From assembly GCA_030684935.1 (NCBI GenBank), contig JAUXXH010000001.1, positions 124,001 to 188,000 of the forward strand: a stretch of 64,000 nucleotides of DNA. The letters are read 5' to 3'. Below, in pieces: positions 17,399-26,187 of this stretch (position 1 is its first letter; each line of letters opens with the position of its first letter). This stretch comes from Pseudolabrys sp. GTDB taxonomy: Bacteria > Pseudomonadota > Alphaproteobacteria > Rhizobiales > Xanthobacteraceae. Under the pieces are notes generated by a model. The model was given only the letters and a program-made list of their open reading frames with translations, did not search any database and was not told the origin of the DNA. Both the position numbers and the translations under genes were made by a program.

Positions 17399-17501
17399 CC
17401 AAGGGACCGGTCTGAACTTGGATTCGACCGTCCCCCGCGCATTGAAACATGAATTGCCCGAACCGGCGCGGGCCCCGGACGGGCACCGTTTTAGAGGTTT
17501 T

Positions 17502-18995
17502 ATGTCCTTTTCCCATCTCGGCCTATCCGACAAGGTTGTCAGCGCCGTCGAAGCGTCGGGCTACAAGACGCCCACTCCCATTCAAGAACAAGCCATTCCC
17601 CACGTCCTCGCGCGCCGCGATGTTCTCGGCATCGCCCAGACCGGCACCGGCAAGACCGCCGCCTTTGTGCTGCCCATGCTGACCATGCTGGAAAAAGGCC
17701 GCGCCCGCGCCCGCATGCCGCGCACCCTCATCCTCGAGCCGACGCGCGAACTCGCCGCGCAGGTCGTCGAGGCTTTCGAAAAATACGGCGCCAATCACAA
17801 GCTCAACGTCGCCCTGATCATCGGCGGCGTTTCGTTCGGCGACCAGGACGTCAAGCTGACGCGCGGCGTCGATGTGCTGATCGCCACCCCGGGCCGCCTG
17901 CTCGACCACTCCGAACGCGGACGCCTGCTGCTGTCCGGTGTCGAACTGCTGATCATCGACGAAGCCGACCGCATGCTCGACATGGGCTTCATCCCCGACA
18001 TCGAACGCATCGGCAAGCTGGTACCGTTCACGCGCCAGACCCTGTTCTTCACCGCCACGATGCCGTCGGAAATCCAGCGCATCGCCGATAACTTCCTCCA
18101 TAATCCGGTGCGCGTCGAAGTATCGAAGCCGGCCACGGCCGCGACCACGATCACACAAGGTCAGGTCGCCACCGGACGCGACGCGGCCGACAAGCGCGAC
18201 ACGCTGCGGCGCCTGCTGCGCTCCGCCGACAATTTCAAGAACGCCATCATCTTCTGCAATCGCAAGCGCGAAGTCGCGCTTCTGCACAAATCGCTGGTCA
18301 GCCACGGCTTCAATGCGGTGGCGCTGCACGGCGATCTCGATCAGTCGGCGCGCACCGCCGCGCTTGAGGCCTTCCGCAAGGGCGACGCCAAGCTCCTGAT
18401 CGCCTCCGACGTCGCCGCGCGCGGCCTCGATATCCCGGCGGTCAGCCACGTCTTCAATTTCGACGTGCCGCATCATCCCGACGATTACGTGCACCGCATC
18501 GGCCGCACCGGCCGCGCTGGTTTGACCGGGACGGCCATCACGCTGGTGGCGCCGATCGACGTCAAGTCGGTGGGTGCGATCGAGAAGCTGATGGGCATGC
18601 CGATCCCGTGGATGGGCGAGCCCGCCGCGGCCGCTGGCGCGGTGACCGAGGAAAGCCCGCGCGGCGAGCGCAAGCCCGGCGAACGGCCGCCGCGCAAGGA
18701 TCAGCACGCCGAACGGGCGCCGCGCGAGCGTGGTCCCCGGCGCGAACGATCACCCCGCAATGAACGGCCGCCGCAGGGCGAAAGGGCTCCGCAGGGCGAT
18801 CGTCCGGCGCAAGGCGAACGGCCGCCGCAGAGCGAGCGGCCGGCACAGCCGCGTCAGGAGCAGCCGCGGGCCGCGAAGCCCGCGCCGCGTCCTGAAGCAA
18901 GACCGCCCGTCCGTCCCCGGCAAGAGCCGATGGATGACGCCGACGGCAGCCATCTGCCCGCCTTTCTGCTGCGGCCTGTAACCATCAAAGCGTGA
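17502..18995 (+). CDS. DEAD-box ATP-dependent RNA helicase (RhlE-like)
   Basis: A 497-residue RNA helicase. Motifs in order: Q motif (YKTPTPIQEQAIP), motif I AQTGTGKTAAF, PTRELAAQV, DEAD (box II), FTAT in place of SAT (box III), and HRIGRTGRAG (box VI). The two RecA domains end near residue 370. The tail of about 115 residues is low-complexity, rich in Arg, Glu, Pro and Gly, with imperfect GERPPQ-like repeats, and probably binds RNA or partners such as RNase E. The ATG at 17502 begins the conserved MSFSHLGLSDKV start; a longer frame from 17355 has no family support. RhlE or another DEAD paralogue cannot be separated by eye. Confidence 0.9.
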   Translation: MSFSHLGLSDKVVSAVEASGYKTPTPIQEQAIPHVLARRDVLGIAQTGTGKTAAFVLPMLTMLEKGRARARMPRTLILEPTRELAAQVVEAFEKYGANHKLNVALIIGGVSFGDQDVKLTRGVDVLIATPGRLLDHSERGRLLLSGVELLIIDEADRMLDMGFIPDIERIGKLVPFTRQTLFFTATMPSEIQRIADNFLHNPVRVEVSKPATAATTITQGQVATGRDAADKRDTLRRLLRSADNFKNAIIFCNRKREVALLHKSLVSHGFNAVALHGDLDQSARTAALEAFRKGDAKLLIASDVAARGLDIPAVSHVFNFDVPHHPDDYVHRIGRTGRAGLTGTAITLVAPIDVKSVGAIEKLMGMPIPWMGEPAAAAGAVTEESPRGERKPGERPPRKDQHAERAPRERGPRRERSPRNERPPQGERAPQGDRPAQGERPPQSERPAQPRQEQPRAAKPAPRPEARPPVRPRQEPMDDADGSHLPAFLLRPVTIKA

Positions 18996-19179
18996 GAATC
19001 CCGGCCTATTACAGTCCTCGGGTTGTGTTTCTCCGGCAAAGTCGCAGCCGCAGTCTGTAAATTTACCGTCAGTTCATTTCCGTCCCCTAACCTGCCGGCG
19101 TTGGCGCAGCGGGGGCTGGCGGGGTCAGTTGCGTCGAGTTCTCCAGCTTTTTTAGACGGTGCTGATTGGAGCTTTCGCG

Positions 19180-20250
19180 ATGACGGGTCATGCCGACGAG
19201 CACGAACGCACCATGGCGTTCGCTGAGATTGCTCTCGGCCAGATAAAGGCGCTGGGCCAGGCGGCAACGCCGCGCAATTACGAAATCTGGTATGCCTATG
19301 CGACCGGCTACCATCCCTCGCTCAATCAAACCATCAACGAGACCCTGCAGCGTAGCGGCGCGTTGGCTGAGGCCGACCTCGAGAAAATTCACCGGACCTA
19401 TCTCTCCCCGGCCCGGCTGACCGAGCGGATCGATTCCGTCGGCAGCCACGTCAAGGGCGAGATCGAGCAGGTCATGGCGATGATCGACGCCGCCGCCGGC
19501 TCCGCCAGCAGCTACACCGAAAGCCTGGCCGGCATGTCGGAGAAACTGGTCCAGTCGAAGGACCGCGACGGGTTGCGCGCCATCGTCGAAAGTCTGGTGC
19601 AGACGACCAAGGAGATGGAAGTCTCCAACAAGGCGCTCGAGGAGCGGCTGAGCGCGTCCAAGCAGGAAATCAACGCCCTGCAAGAAGACCTGGAAACGGT
19701 CCGCACCGAAAGCCTGACCGATCCGCTGACCCAACTAGCCAACCGCAAGTTCTTCGACACCACGCTGGAGCAGGCCATTGCCGAAGCCCGCGCCAACAAC
19801 GAACCGTTGTCGCTGATGCTGACCGACATCGACCATTTCAAGAACTTCAATGACAGCTTCGGCCACCTCACCGGGGACCAGGTGCTGCGTCTGGTGGCGC
19901 TGTCGCTGAAGCAGAACGTCAAGGGCCAGGACACCGCCGCGCGCTATGGCGGCGAGGAGTTCGCCGTCATCCTGCCGAACACGGTCTTGCGCTCGGCGAT
20001 TACCGTCGCCGACCATGTCCGCCGCGCCGTGATGACCAAGGAACTGATGAAGCGCTCGACCGGCGAACATCTGGGCCGGGTGACGATTTCGATCGGCGTC
20101 GCCACGCTGCACAAGTCGGACACCGTGCAGTCGCTCATCGAGCGTACCGACAACTGCCTCTACGCCGCCAAGCGGCACGGCCGCAACCGGGTGATGTGCG
20201 AAACCGATCCGGAAATCTCGGCCTCGCCTGCCGCCCAGCAGGTCGCCTGA
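19180..20250 (+). CDS. GGDEF-domain diguanylate cyclase
   Basis: A 356-residue diguanylate cyclase that makes c-di-GMP from two GTP. Residues 1-140 form an alpha-helical N-terminal region typical of alphaproteobacterial cyclases with no transmembrane segment. A coiled coil follows (about 140-175), then the GGDEF domain with LTDPLTQLANRKFFD and the active site GGEEF at 257-261. The inhibitory I-site position reads K248-G-Q-D251 rather than RxxD, so product feedback is probably weak. GGAG lies 8 nt before the ATG at 19180; a GTG at 19159 is a poorer start. Confidence 0.9.
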   Translation: MTGHADEHERTMAFAEIALGQIKALGQAATPRNYEIWYAYATGYHPSLNQTINETLQRSGALAEADLEKIHRTYLSPARLTERIDSVGSHVKGEIEQVMAMIDAAAGSASSYTESLAGMSEKLVQSKDRDGLRAIVESLVQTTKEMEVSNKALEERLSASKQEINALQEDLETVRTESLTDPLTQLANRKFFDTTLEQAIAEARANNEPLSLMLTDIDHFKNFNDSFGHLTGDQVLRLVALSLKQNVKGQDTAARYGGEEFAVILPNTVLRSAITVADHVRRAVMTKELMKRSTGEHLGRVTISIGVATLHKSDTVQSLIERTDNCLYAAKRHGRNRVMCETDPEISASPAAQQVA

Positions 20251-20260
20251 CCGGCCGCCG

Positions 20261-21499
20261 CTACAGGTCCACCGCCATCGACAGATATCCGACCAGCGCG
20301 CGCCCGCTGCTGCCGCTGAAAATACCGACGATGCCGTTCGGCTCAAGCCTGTTGTCGACCGTGCCCAGTTCGACGCCCAACTTCACCTTGTCCCGGGGCT
20401 TCCAGTACAGATTGACGCCGGTACGGAATGTCTGCGCTTGGGGCTTGGCCAATAGAAGATCGGCGCGCAGCGTCAGATAACTGGCAAAGATGTTGGACTC
20501 GAACTGCTCCGACCAGACATGGCGGAACGATCCGACCGCGCTCCAGCCCGTGGTCGGCCCCCGGCTGCGCACCGTGTGCTGGTAGGTCGTGAGGTCGTTG
20601 CTGATGCCGAGATAGGACGACGCGTCGACGGCATAGGTCGCCTGAAACCTGATTTCATCGGATTCGCCGGTGAACGGCGTCGGCACGGCCAGGCCGATGC
20701 TGGCGGCCCAGCCGGTGCGCACCGTCGCGGTGTCGGGAAACAGCGGCAGCAGCGGCGAGGCCGAAAAATCAGCCCGGCGCGCCAGCCCCGACAGGTGAAA
20801 GCGCAGCGCCTCGGAGTCGTAGCGCCAGCGCAGCGTATAGACGGGATCGGAAAAATCGAAGTTCTTCAGTCCGGTCACAGCCTCGGGCGTGGTCGGCAGA
20901 TTGGATTCCAACCCGGCCGCGATCGTGTTGGCGTCGTCGAAGGCGTATTCATAGACGATGGTGTTGGCGGAACGGCCCGGCGCCGTGGCGGTGGACAGAA
21001 ACTCGCTTTCCCAGAAGCTCATCAGCGTGCCGGTGTAGCCGACGGTCAGGCCGCCCAGCCCGACGCTCCAGCCCGACACGCTGAAGGTGCCGTTCGGGCT
21101 GCCGTCGCCGGTCGCCTTCGACCAGCTTGCCGACACCGTCGTCTTGAATTCGCCGAGCGTCGTGTCGCGCGACGTTTCCAGCCCCAAATAGGCGGACACG
21201 GTGTTCGAACTGCTGCCGTCCGAGAGGGTGCCATTGCGGTTGACGATCACCGGAAGGCCGGACGTCGACTTCCTGGCGTGCTGGTAGGTGTACGAAACGC
21301 CGGCAGTCAGTTCGGCGCAGGCGCCGGCGAGATCGAAACGGACGCCCTTCTCGTTCCTGTTCGGGTCGTCGGCATCGTAGGGCCAGGTTTTGGCCGCACG
21401 GTCCTGGTCCAGGAGGCAGACTGCCGGCGGCTCGGCCGCGAAAGCGCTCGCGCCCGCCGCCCACAGCCCCGTCGCCACGAAAACGCCCCGCCACGCCAT
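20261..21499 (-). CDS. Porin-like outer-membrane beta-barrel protein
   Basis: A 412-residue protein with a signal peptide (MAWRGVFVATGLWAAGASAFAA, preceded by GGGGG at the ribosome site) and a mature part rich in alternating aromatic and polar residues, such as LTAGVSYTYQHAR, SGWSVGLGGLTVGYTGT and YTLRWRYDSEALRFHLSG. It resembles the rhizobial porin family, with two cysteines at the N-terminus of the mature protein. The last residues are VDL rather than the usual terminal aromatic. It is probably a general or substrate-selective porin. An upstream in-frame start at 21634 would hide the signal. Confidence 0.75.
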   Translation of the reverse strand: MAWRGVFVATGLWAAGASAFAAEPPAVCLLDQDRAAKTWPYDADDPNRNEKGVRFDLAGACAELTAGVSYTYQHARKSTSGLPVIVNRNGTLSDGSSSNTVSAYLGLETSRDTTLGEFKTTVSASWSKATGDGSPNGTFSVSGWSVGLGGLTVGYTGTLMSFWESEFLSTATAPGRSANTIVYEYAFDDANTIAAGLESNLPTTPEAVTGLKNFDFSDPVYTLRWRYDSEALRFHLSGLARRADFSASPLLPLFPDTATVRTGWAASIGLAVPTPFTGESDEIRFQATYAVDASSYLGISNDLTTYQHTVRSRGPTTGWSAVGSFRHVWSEQFESNIFASYLTLRADLLLAKPQAQTFRTGVNLYWKPRDKVKLGVELGTVDNRLEPNGIVGIFSGSSGRALVGYLSMAVDL

Positions 21500-21576
21500 G
21501 CCATCCCCCGCCCAATTCGGACGAAAACACAGCACGGTGTCAAGACACCACCGTCGACGGGCGGTGGAAAGCGGGT

Positions 21577-21909
21577 TTAGCGGCGTTTCTTTCTGGCCGC
21601 CGCGACCGCGGTCCCGAACGCCATTCGCGCCCATTGCGCCAGTTCATCGGGGTCATCGTAGAGACGGTCCGGCAGGCGCCAGTGTGACGTCACCGTACGG
21701 CGGCCGGTCTTGGTCGCGTAACTGAACGGCTCGCACCCCTCGCCGGCAAAGCGCGGCGACGTCTCGGTATCGGCTTTGAGATAGATCACGCCGCCGGACA
21801 CCAGTCCGAACATCACGCCGTCGGCGAACAGACCGGCGGCGCCGAACATGCGGCGGACCTCAATCGGGCCGAAGACGGAAAACAGTTCGGTGAGATGATC
21901 CTTGTCCAC
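21577..21909 (-). CDS. TfoX/Sxy N-terminal domain protein
   Basis: A 110-residue single-domain protein matching the TfoX N-terminal domain: FGPIEVRRMFGAAGLFADGVMFGLV, followed by IYLKADTETSPRF and the aromatic PFSYATK segment. The domain is named from the competence regulator Sxy/TfoX, but stand-alone alphaproteobacterial copies have no proven link to DNA uptake. It starts 19 nt after the stop of sufA on the same strand and may be the last gene of the suf transcript. Confidence 0.85.
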   Translation of the reverse strand: MDKDHLTELFSVFGPIEVRRMFGAAGLFADGVMFGLVSGGVIYLKADTETSPRFAGEGCEPFSYATKTGRRTVTSHWRLPDRLYDDPDELAQWARMAFGTAVAAARKKRR

Positions 21910-21927
21910 GGGCCTGCCCGCGCCGGA

Positions 21928-22329
21928 TCAGTGGCTGCCGGCGGACTCGTCCTTGGATGCGTCCAATGCCGGTGTGATCTGCACCGATTCGCCGCAACCG
22001 CAGGCCGAAGTCTGGTTCGGGTTCTTGAACACGAACTGCGCCGACAGCTTCTCGGTCTTGTAGTCCATCTCGGTGCCGAGCAGAAACAGCACAGCTTTCG
22101 GGTCAACCAGGATCTTGACGCCCTTGTCCTCGACGATCTCGTCCGTCGGCTTCACCGCGTCGGCATACTCCATGGTGTATTCCATGCCGGCGCAGCCGCC
22201 ATTCTTGACGCCGACGCGGACGCCGGCGACCGGCTTGTCGGCCCGCGCCATGACGTCCTTGATGCGCAGCGCGGCGGCATCGGTCAGCCGCATCACCTGG
22301 GGCCGGGGTCGGGGTTGGGCAGTCGCCAT
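21928..22329 (-). CDS. sufA: A-type iron-sulfur carrier protein
   Basis: A 133-residue A-type carrier (SufA/IscA/ErpA family) that accepts Fe-S clusters from the SufBCD scaffold and passes them to apo-proteins. The three conserved cysteines are visible: one in KNGGCAGMEY and two in ACGCGES. I chose the ATG at 22329, with GAGG 7 nt upstream; a second ATG two codons earlier (22335) has GAGG too close. It follows sufT by 53 nt and closes the suf operon. Confidence 0.93.
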   Translation of the reverse strand: MATAQPRPRPQVMRLTDAAALRIKDVMARADKPVAGVRVGVKNGGCAGMEYTMEYADAVKPTDEIVEDKGVKILVDPKAVLFLLGTEMDYKTEKLSAQFVFKNPNQTSACGCGESVQITPALDASKDESAGSH

Positions 22330-22382
22330 GGTCATCCTCGTTCGTAGAAGCCTTATCTAGTGCCGAAACGCGATAATTGAAG

Positions 22383-22781
22383 TCACCACATATTGAGCAC
22401 GAGTCGGGCCTCGTCGGACATCCGGCTCGGATCCCACGGCGGATCCCACACCACATCCACCTTGGCGTCCTTGACGCCCGGCACACTGGCGACCGCGTTC
22501 TCGATCATGATCGGCAGTTCCTGCGCGGAGGGGCAGTTCGGCGAGGTCAGCGACATGTCGATCTTGACCCCCCGGTCGTCGCCGATGTCGATCTTGTAGA
22601 TCAGGCCCAGTTCATAGACGTCGGCCGGGATTTCCGGGTCGAACACGGTCTTGATGCCGGCGATGATGTCGTCGGTCAGACGGTTCAGTTCGTCCTGCGG
22701 GATCGCCGACACGCCGCTGGCGGCGGCCGTCACGGGCGCCTTCTCGGCCACAGCATCGGTCATGGGGGTCTCGTCGTTCAT
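22383..22781 (-). CDS. sufT: SUF system Fe-S assembly protein SufT (MIP18/DUF59)
   Basis: A 132-residue protein whose C-terminal 100 residues form a MIP18/DUF59 domain: VFDPEIPADVYELGLIY and SLTSPNCPSAQELP with the conserved reactive cysteine. The N-terminal 30 residues are Ala/Thr-rich and variable. SufT proteins assist maturation of Fe-S enzymes under high demand. The start codon overlaps the sufS stop as ATGA, so translation is coupled. It is the gene often called sufX in this operon type. Confidence 0.9.
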   Translation of the reverse strand: MNDETPMTDAVAEKAPVTAAASGVSAIPQDELNRLTDDIIAGIKTVFDPEIPADVYELGLIYKIDIGDDRGVKIDMSLTSPNCPSAQELPIMIENAVASVPGVKDAKVDVVWDPPWDPSRMSDEARLVLNMW

Positions 22782-24019
22782 GCGAAGAATTCCTGGGCCT
22801 TGACCAGCGAGGCGGCCAACACGTCGACCTCCTCCCGGGTATTATACATGGCAAATGAGGCACGGCACGTGGCGGTGACGCCGAACCGGGCCAGCAGCGG
22901 CATGGTGCAGTGGGTTCCGGCGCGCACTGCCACCCCCGACCGGTCGATGATGGTGGCGACATCGTGCGGATGGGCGCCCTTGATCTCGAACGAAACGATC
23001 GGACCCTTGTGCCGGGCCTTGCCGATGATGGTCAGGGAATTGATCGCCCCCAGCCGCTCATGGGCATATTTCAGCAGTTCGTTCTCGTGGGCACGGATGC
23101 GCGCCTTGCCGACCGAATTGACGTAGTCGATGGCGGCGCCGAGCCCGACCGCCTGCACGATCGCCGGCGTGCCGGCCTCGAACCGGTGCGGCGGCTCGCC
23201 ATAGGTGACGCGGTCCTCGAAGACCTCGCGGATCATCTCGCCGCCGCCATTGTAGGGCGGCATCGCTTCCAGCAGCTTGTGCTTGCCGTACAGCACGCCG
23301 ATTCCGGTCGGGCCATAGAGCTTGTGGCCGGTCATGACGTAGAAATCGCAGTCGAGGTCGCGCACGTCGACGTCGAGATGCACCGCGCCCTGCGCGCCGT
23401 CGACCAGTACCGGGATGCCGTGGTCGTGCGCCATTCTGATGACGTCCTTGACCGGCACCTCGGTGCCGAGCGCATTCGACATCTGCGTGATCGCCACCAT
23501 CTTGGTGCGGGGCCCGAGCAGCTTCTCGAATTCGTCGATCAGGAAATTGCCGTCCTCGTCGACCGGCGCCCACTTGATGACGGCGCCGAAATGTTCGCGC
23601 AGGAAATGCCACGGCACGATGTTGGAGTGGTGCTCCATGATCGACAGCACGATCTCGTCGCCAGGCCTGATGCGCGCGCGGCCGAAACTGGCCGCCACCA
23701 GATTGATCGCCTCGGTGGCGTTGCGGGTGAAGATGATTTCTTCGGTGCGCTCGGCATTGAGGAACGCCCGCACGGACTCGCGCGCGCCTTCATAGGCCTC
23801 GGTCGCCTCGTTGGCGAGATAATGCAGGCCGCGATGCACGTTGGCGTATTGCTCGGTATAGGCCCGGTGCATGCGCTCAAGAACCTGCGTCGGCTTCTGC
23901 GCCGAGGCGGCGTTGTCGAGATAAACGAGCGGCTTGCCATAGACCTGCATCGCCAGCGCCGGAAAGTCGGCCCGGATCTTGGCGATGTCGTAGCTGCCGT
24001 TGCTCACTGCGGGGTGCAT
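22778..24019 (-). CDS. sufS: SufS-type cysteine desulfurase
   Basis: A 413-residue pyridoxal-phosphate enzyme that takes sulfur from L-cysteine for Fe-S assembly. It shows the group II features: start YDIAKIRADFPALA, the PLP-binding lysine in TGHKLYGPTGIGVLYGK and the active cysteine C371 in RAGTHCTMPL. The ATG at 24019 (AGAGG upstream) gives the normal N-terminus; an in-frame codon at 24052 lies inside a palindromic repeat and is unlikely. No SufE is seen nearby. SufU-like or SufE partners must be elsewhere. Confidence 0.94.
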   Translation of the reverse strand: MHPAVSNGSYDIAKIRADFPALAMQVYGKPLVYLDNAASAQKPTQVLERMHRAYTEQYANVHRGLHYLANEATEAYEGARESVRAFLNAERTEEIIFTRNATEAINLVAASFGRARIRPGDEIVLSIMEHHSNIVPWHFLREHFGAVIKWAPVDEDGNFLIDEFEKLLGPRTKMVAITQMSNALGTEVPVKDVIRMAHDHGIPVLVDGAQGAVHLDVDVRDLDCDFYVMTGHKLYGPTGIGVLYGKHKLLEAMPPYNGGGEMIREVFEDRVTYGEPPHRFEAGTPAIVQAVGLGAAIDYVNSVGKARIRAHENELLKYAHERLGAINSLTIIGKARHKGPIVSFEIKGAHPHDVATIIDRSGVAVRAGTHCTMPLLARFGVTATCRASFAMYNTREEVDVLAASLVKAQEFFA

Positions 24020-24031
24020 CGTCAACCTCTT

Positions 24032-24078
24032 GTCCCGGACGCGATGCAGCATGCAACGCTGCGTCGCTGCGCCGGGAC
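24032..24078. repeat. Intergenic palindromic (REP/RPE-like) element
   Basis: A 47-bp imperfect palindrome between sufD and sufS: outer arms GTCCCGG (24032-24038) and CCGGGAC (24072-24078), with an inner GCAGC / GCTGC hairpin. The layout is that of the short palindromic elements dispersed in Bradyrhizobium-like genomes. Only one copy lies in this window, so repetition is not shown here. Inside the operon transcript it could be a processing or stability site. Confidence 0.5.
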
Positions 24079-24107
24079 CCTTCCAAACTCAGCACTCGTT
24101 AGCGTCG

Positions 24108-25421
24108 TCATGCGCGCCTGCCCAGCCAGGCGATGGCCTGGTTCATCACCGCCTCGCGGATGCCCTCATGGGCGATTTCCTCGACAGTTTCGCCGATGAA
24201 GGCCTGGATCAGCAGTGCCTCGGATTCCTTGTCCGATATGCCGCGCGACATCAGATAGAATTTCAGGCCGGGATCGAGCGCGCCGGCGGTGGCGCCATGG
24301 CCGCAGACCACGTCGTCGGCGAAAATCTCCAGCTCCGGCTTGTTGTAGGCCTCGGCGTCATCCGACAGCAGGAGCGCCCGCGTCATCATCTTGGAATCGG
24401 TCTTCTGGGCGTGCGGTTTGACCACGATCTTGCCCTGGAAAACGCTGCGGCTCTCGTCGTCGAGCACGGCCTTGAACTGCTCGCGGCTGTCGCAATGCGG
24501 CACCGCATGCTCGATCTGCAGCGTATTGTCGACATGCTCCTTGCCGCGCAGCAGGCTGACGCCGCGAATGCCGCCGTGGCTGCCCTCGCCGGCAAAGCGG
24601 ATGAAGCTCTGGTTGCGCACCAGCGACGCATCGCCGGTGCAGGCGAAAGTGTTGAAGGTGGCGCGGGCGCCGATCGAGACCATCAGGCTGGCGATGTGCA
24701 GGGCGCGGCCTTGGGTCAGCTTGAAGTGATCGACCGCGGTGTCATCGCCAGCCACCAGTTCGAGCGCCGCGTTGACCTGCGTCACGCCGCCCTCGTGGCT
24801 CTCGATGATGATCGCCTTGGCGCCTTTCTCGACAACGACCAGCGAGCGCATGAAGGCCGCGCTCGGCTTGTCGCTGCCGCCGGCAAACACCAGATGGATC
24901 GGCCGCTGCAGCGCCGTGCCGGCGGCGACATGGATCACGGCGCCGTCGCCCATCAGCGCGGTGTTGAGCGCCACCGCCACATCGGGAGTTGGAAAAGTCT
25001 TGCCGACATGCGCGGTCACCAAGGCATCGCCCCTGGCCAGGGCATCGGCCATGGAGCCGATGGTCAGACCGGCTTCCGGCGATAGATCGGACAACTCAGC
25101 GACGAAAGTGCCGTCGACAAAGACCAGCCGGCGGCCATCAACGCCCTTGAAAGCCGCGCCCGCATCCCTGGCCCGCGCTATGGCGGCGGCGTCCGGAACG
25201 CCCGCCAGCGGCACGGCGTCGCGCATCAGCGCCCGCAGATCGGTGTACTTCCACTCCTCGACCCGCCTATGCGGCAGGCCGCGCAGATCGAACTCCCGGA
25301 AGGCATCGTCGCGCAGCGCGGCGACCGCGCCCTTACCGGGCAGCGTGTCGCGCGCCGCCGCATAGGCTTGCGCAAGCCCCTGCTCGGCCGGTGTCTTGAT
25401 GGGGCGCACGTCGGCGTTCAT
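24108..25421 (-). CDS. sufD: Fe-S cluster assembly protein SufD
   Basis: A 437-residue subunit of the SufBC2D scaffold. The N-terminal helical part contains GLPHRRVEEWKYTDLRALM, a SufD marker. The C-terminal beta-helix core has the HGATAGALDPGLKFYLMSRGISDKEA-like segment with the conserved histidine, followed by EEALLIQAFIGE-like helices. The ATG at 25421 is 4 nt after the sufC stop; the in-frame codon at 25469 lies inside sufC. It ends 88 nt before sufS, with a palindromic element between them. Confidence 0.94.
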   Translation of the reverse strand: MNADVRPIKTPAEQGLAQAYAAARDTLPGKGAVAALRDDAFREFDLRGLPHRRVEEWKYTDLRALMRDAVPLAGVPDAAAIARARDAGAAFKGVDGRRLVFVDGTFVAELSDLSPEAGLTIGSMADALARGDALVTAHVGKTFPTPDVAVALNTALMGDGAVIHVAAGTALQRPIHLVFAGGSDKPSAAFMRSLVVVEKGAKAIIIESHEGGVTQVNAALELVAGDDTAVDHFKLTQGRALHIASLMVSIGARATFNTFACTGDASLVRNQSFIRFAGEGSHGGIRGVSLLRGKEHVDNTLQIEHAVPHCDSREQFKAVLDDESRSVFQGKIVVKPHAQKTDSKMMTRALLLSDDAEAYNKPELEIFADDVVCGHGATAGALDPGLKFYLMSRGISDKESEALLIQAFIGETVEEIAHEGIREAVMNQAIAWLGRRA

Positions 25422-25425
25422 GAGA

Positions 25426-26178
25426 TCACGCCGCCTCGTCGGTGAACTGGGCGTAGCCGCTCGCCTCAAGCTCGAGCGCGAGCTCCTTGCCGCCAGACTT
25501 GACGACGCGGCCCTTGGCCAGCACGTGCACCACGTCCGGCACGATGAATTCGAGCAGCCGTTGATAATGGGTGATGACGATCATCGAGCGATCCGGCGCG
25601 CGCAGCCGGTTGACGCCTTCGGCGACGATCTTGAGCGCGTCGATGTCGAGGCCGGAATCGGTCTCGTCGAGCACCGCCAGCACCGGCTCCAGGATGGCCA
25701 TCTGCAGAATCTCGTTGCGCTTCTTTTCGCCGCCGGAGAAGCCGACATTGACCGCGCGCCGCAAATGCTCCTGGCTGACGCCAAGCCTGGCCGAGGTCTC
25801 GCGCACCCGCTTGATGAAATCCGGCGTTGAGAATTCCGGCTCGCCGCGGGTCTTGCGCTGCGCGTTGAGCGCGGTGCGCAGGAACGTCATGGTGGCGACG
25901 CCCGGCACTTCGACCGGATACTGGAAGGCCAGGAACACGCCCTTGGCGGCGCGCTCGTCCGGCGCCATCTCGAGAATGCTCTCGCCGTTGAGCAGGATCT
26001 CGCCTTCGGTGACGTTGTAATTGTCCTTGCCGGCCAGAACATAGGCGAGCGTCGACTTGCCGGAACCGTTCGGCCCCATGATGGCGGCGACCTGCCCCTT
26101 TTCGACCGTCAGCGTCAGGCCGTTGAGGATCTTCTTGCCCTCGACTTCGACATGCAGATTCTTGACTTCAAGCAACAT
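25426..26178 (-). CDS. sufC: SUF ATPase SufC
   Basis: A 250-residue ABC-type ATPase that drives conformational change in the SufB-SufD scaffold. It has Walker A GPNGSGKSTL, the LSGGE-like signature FSGGEKKRNEI, Walker B LAVLDETDSGLDID and the switch His in ITHYQRLL. It is soluble, with no membrane part. Of two ATGs, the one at 26178 has AAGGA at 6-nt spacing, while that at 26184 directly abuts the ribosome site. It follows the small ORF by about 10 nt. Confidence 0.95.
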   Translation of the reverse strand: MLLEVKNLHVEVEGKKILNGLTLTVEKGQVAAIMGPNGSGKSTLAYVLAGKDNYNVTEGEILLNGESILEMAPDERAAKGVFLAFQYPVEVPGVATMTFLRTALNAQRKTRGEPEFSTPDFIKRVRETSARLGVSQEHLRRAVNVGFSGGEKKRNEILQMAILEPVLAVLDETDSGLDIDALKIVAEGVNRLRAPDRSMIVITHYQRLLEFIVPDVVHVLAKGRVVKSGGKELALELEASGYAQFTDEAA

Positions 26179-26187
26179 TGTCATTCC

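Noticed and set aside
18650-18930. Arg/Pro/Gly repeat stretch at the helicase 3' end considered as a DNA repeat or CRISPR-like array
   Set aside because: Units are short, imperfect and in frame; this is protein low-complexity sequence (GERPPQ-like), not a spaced repeat array.
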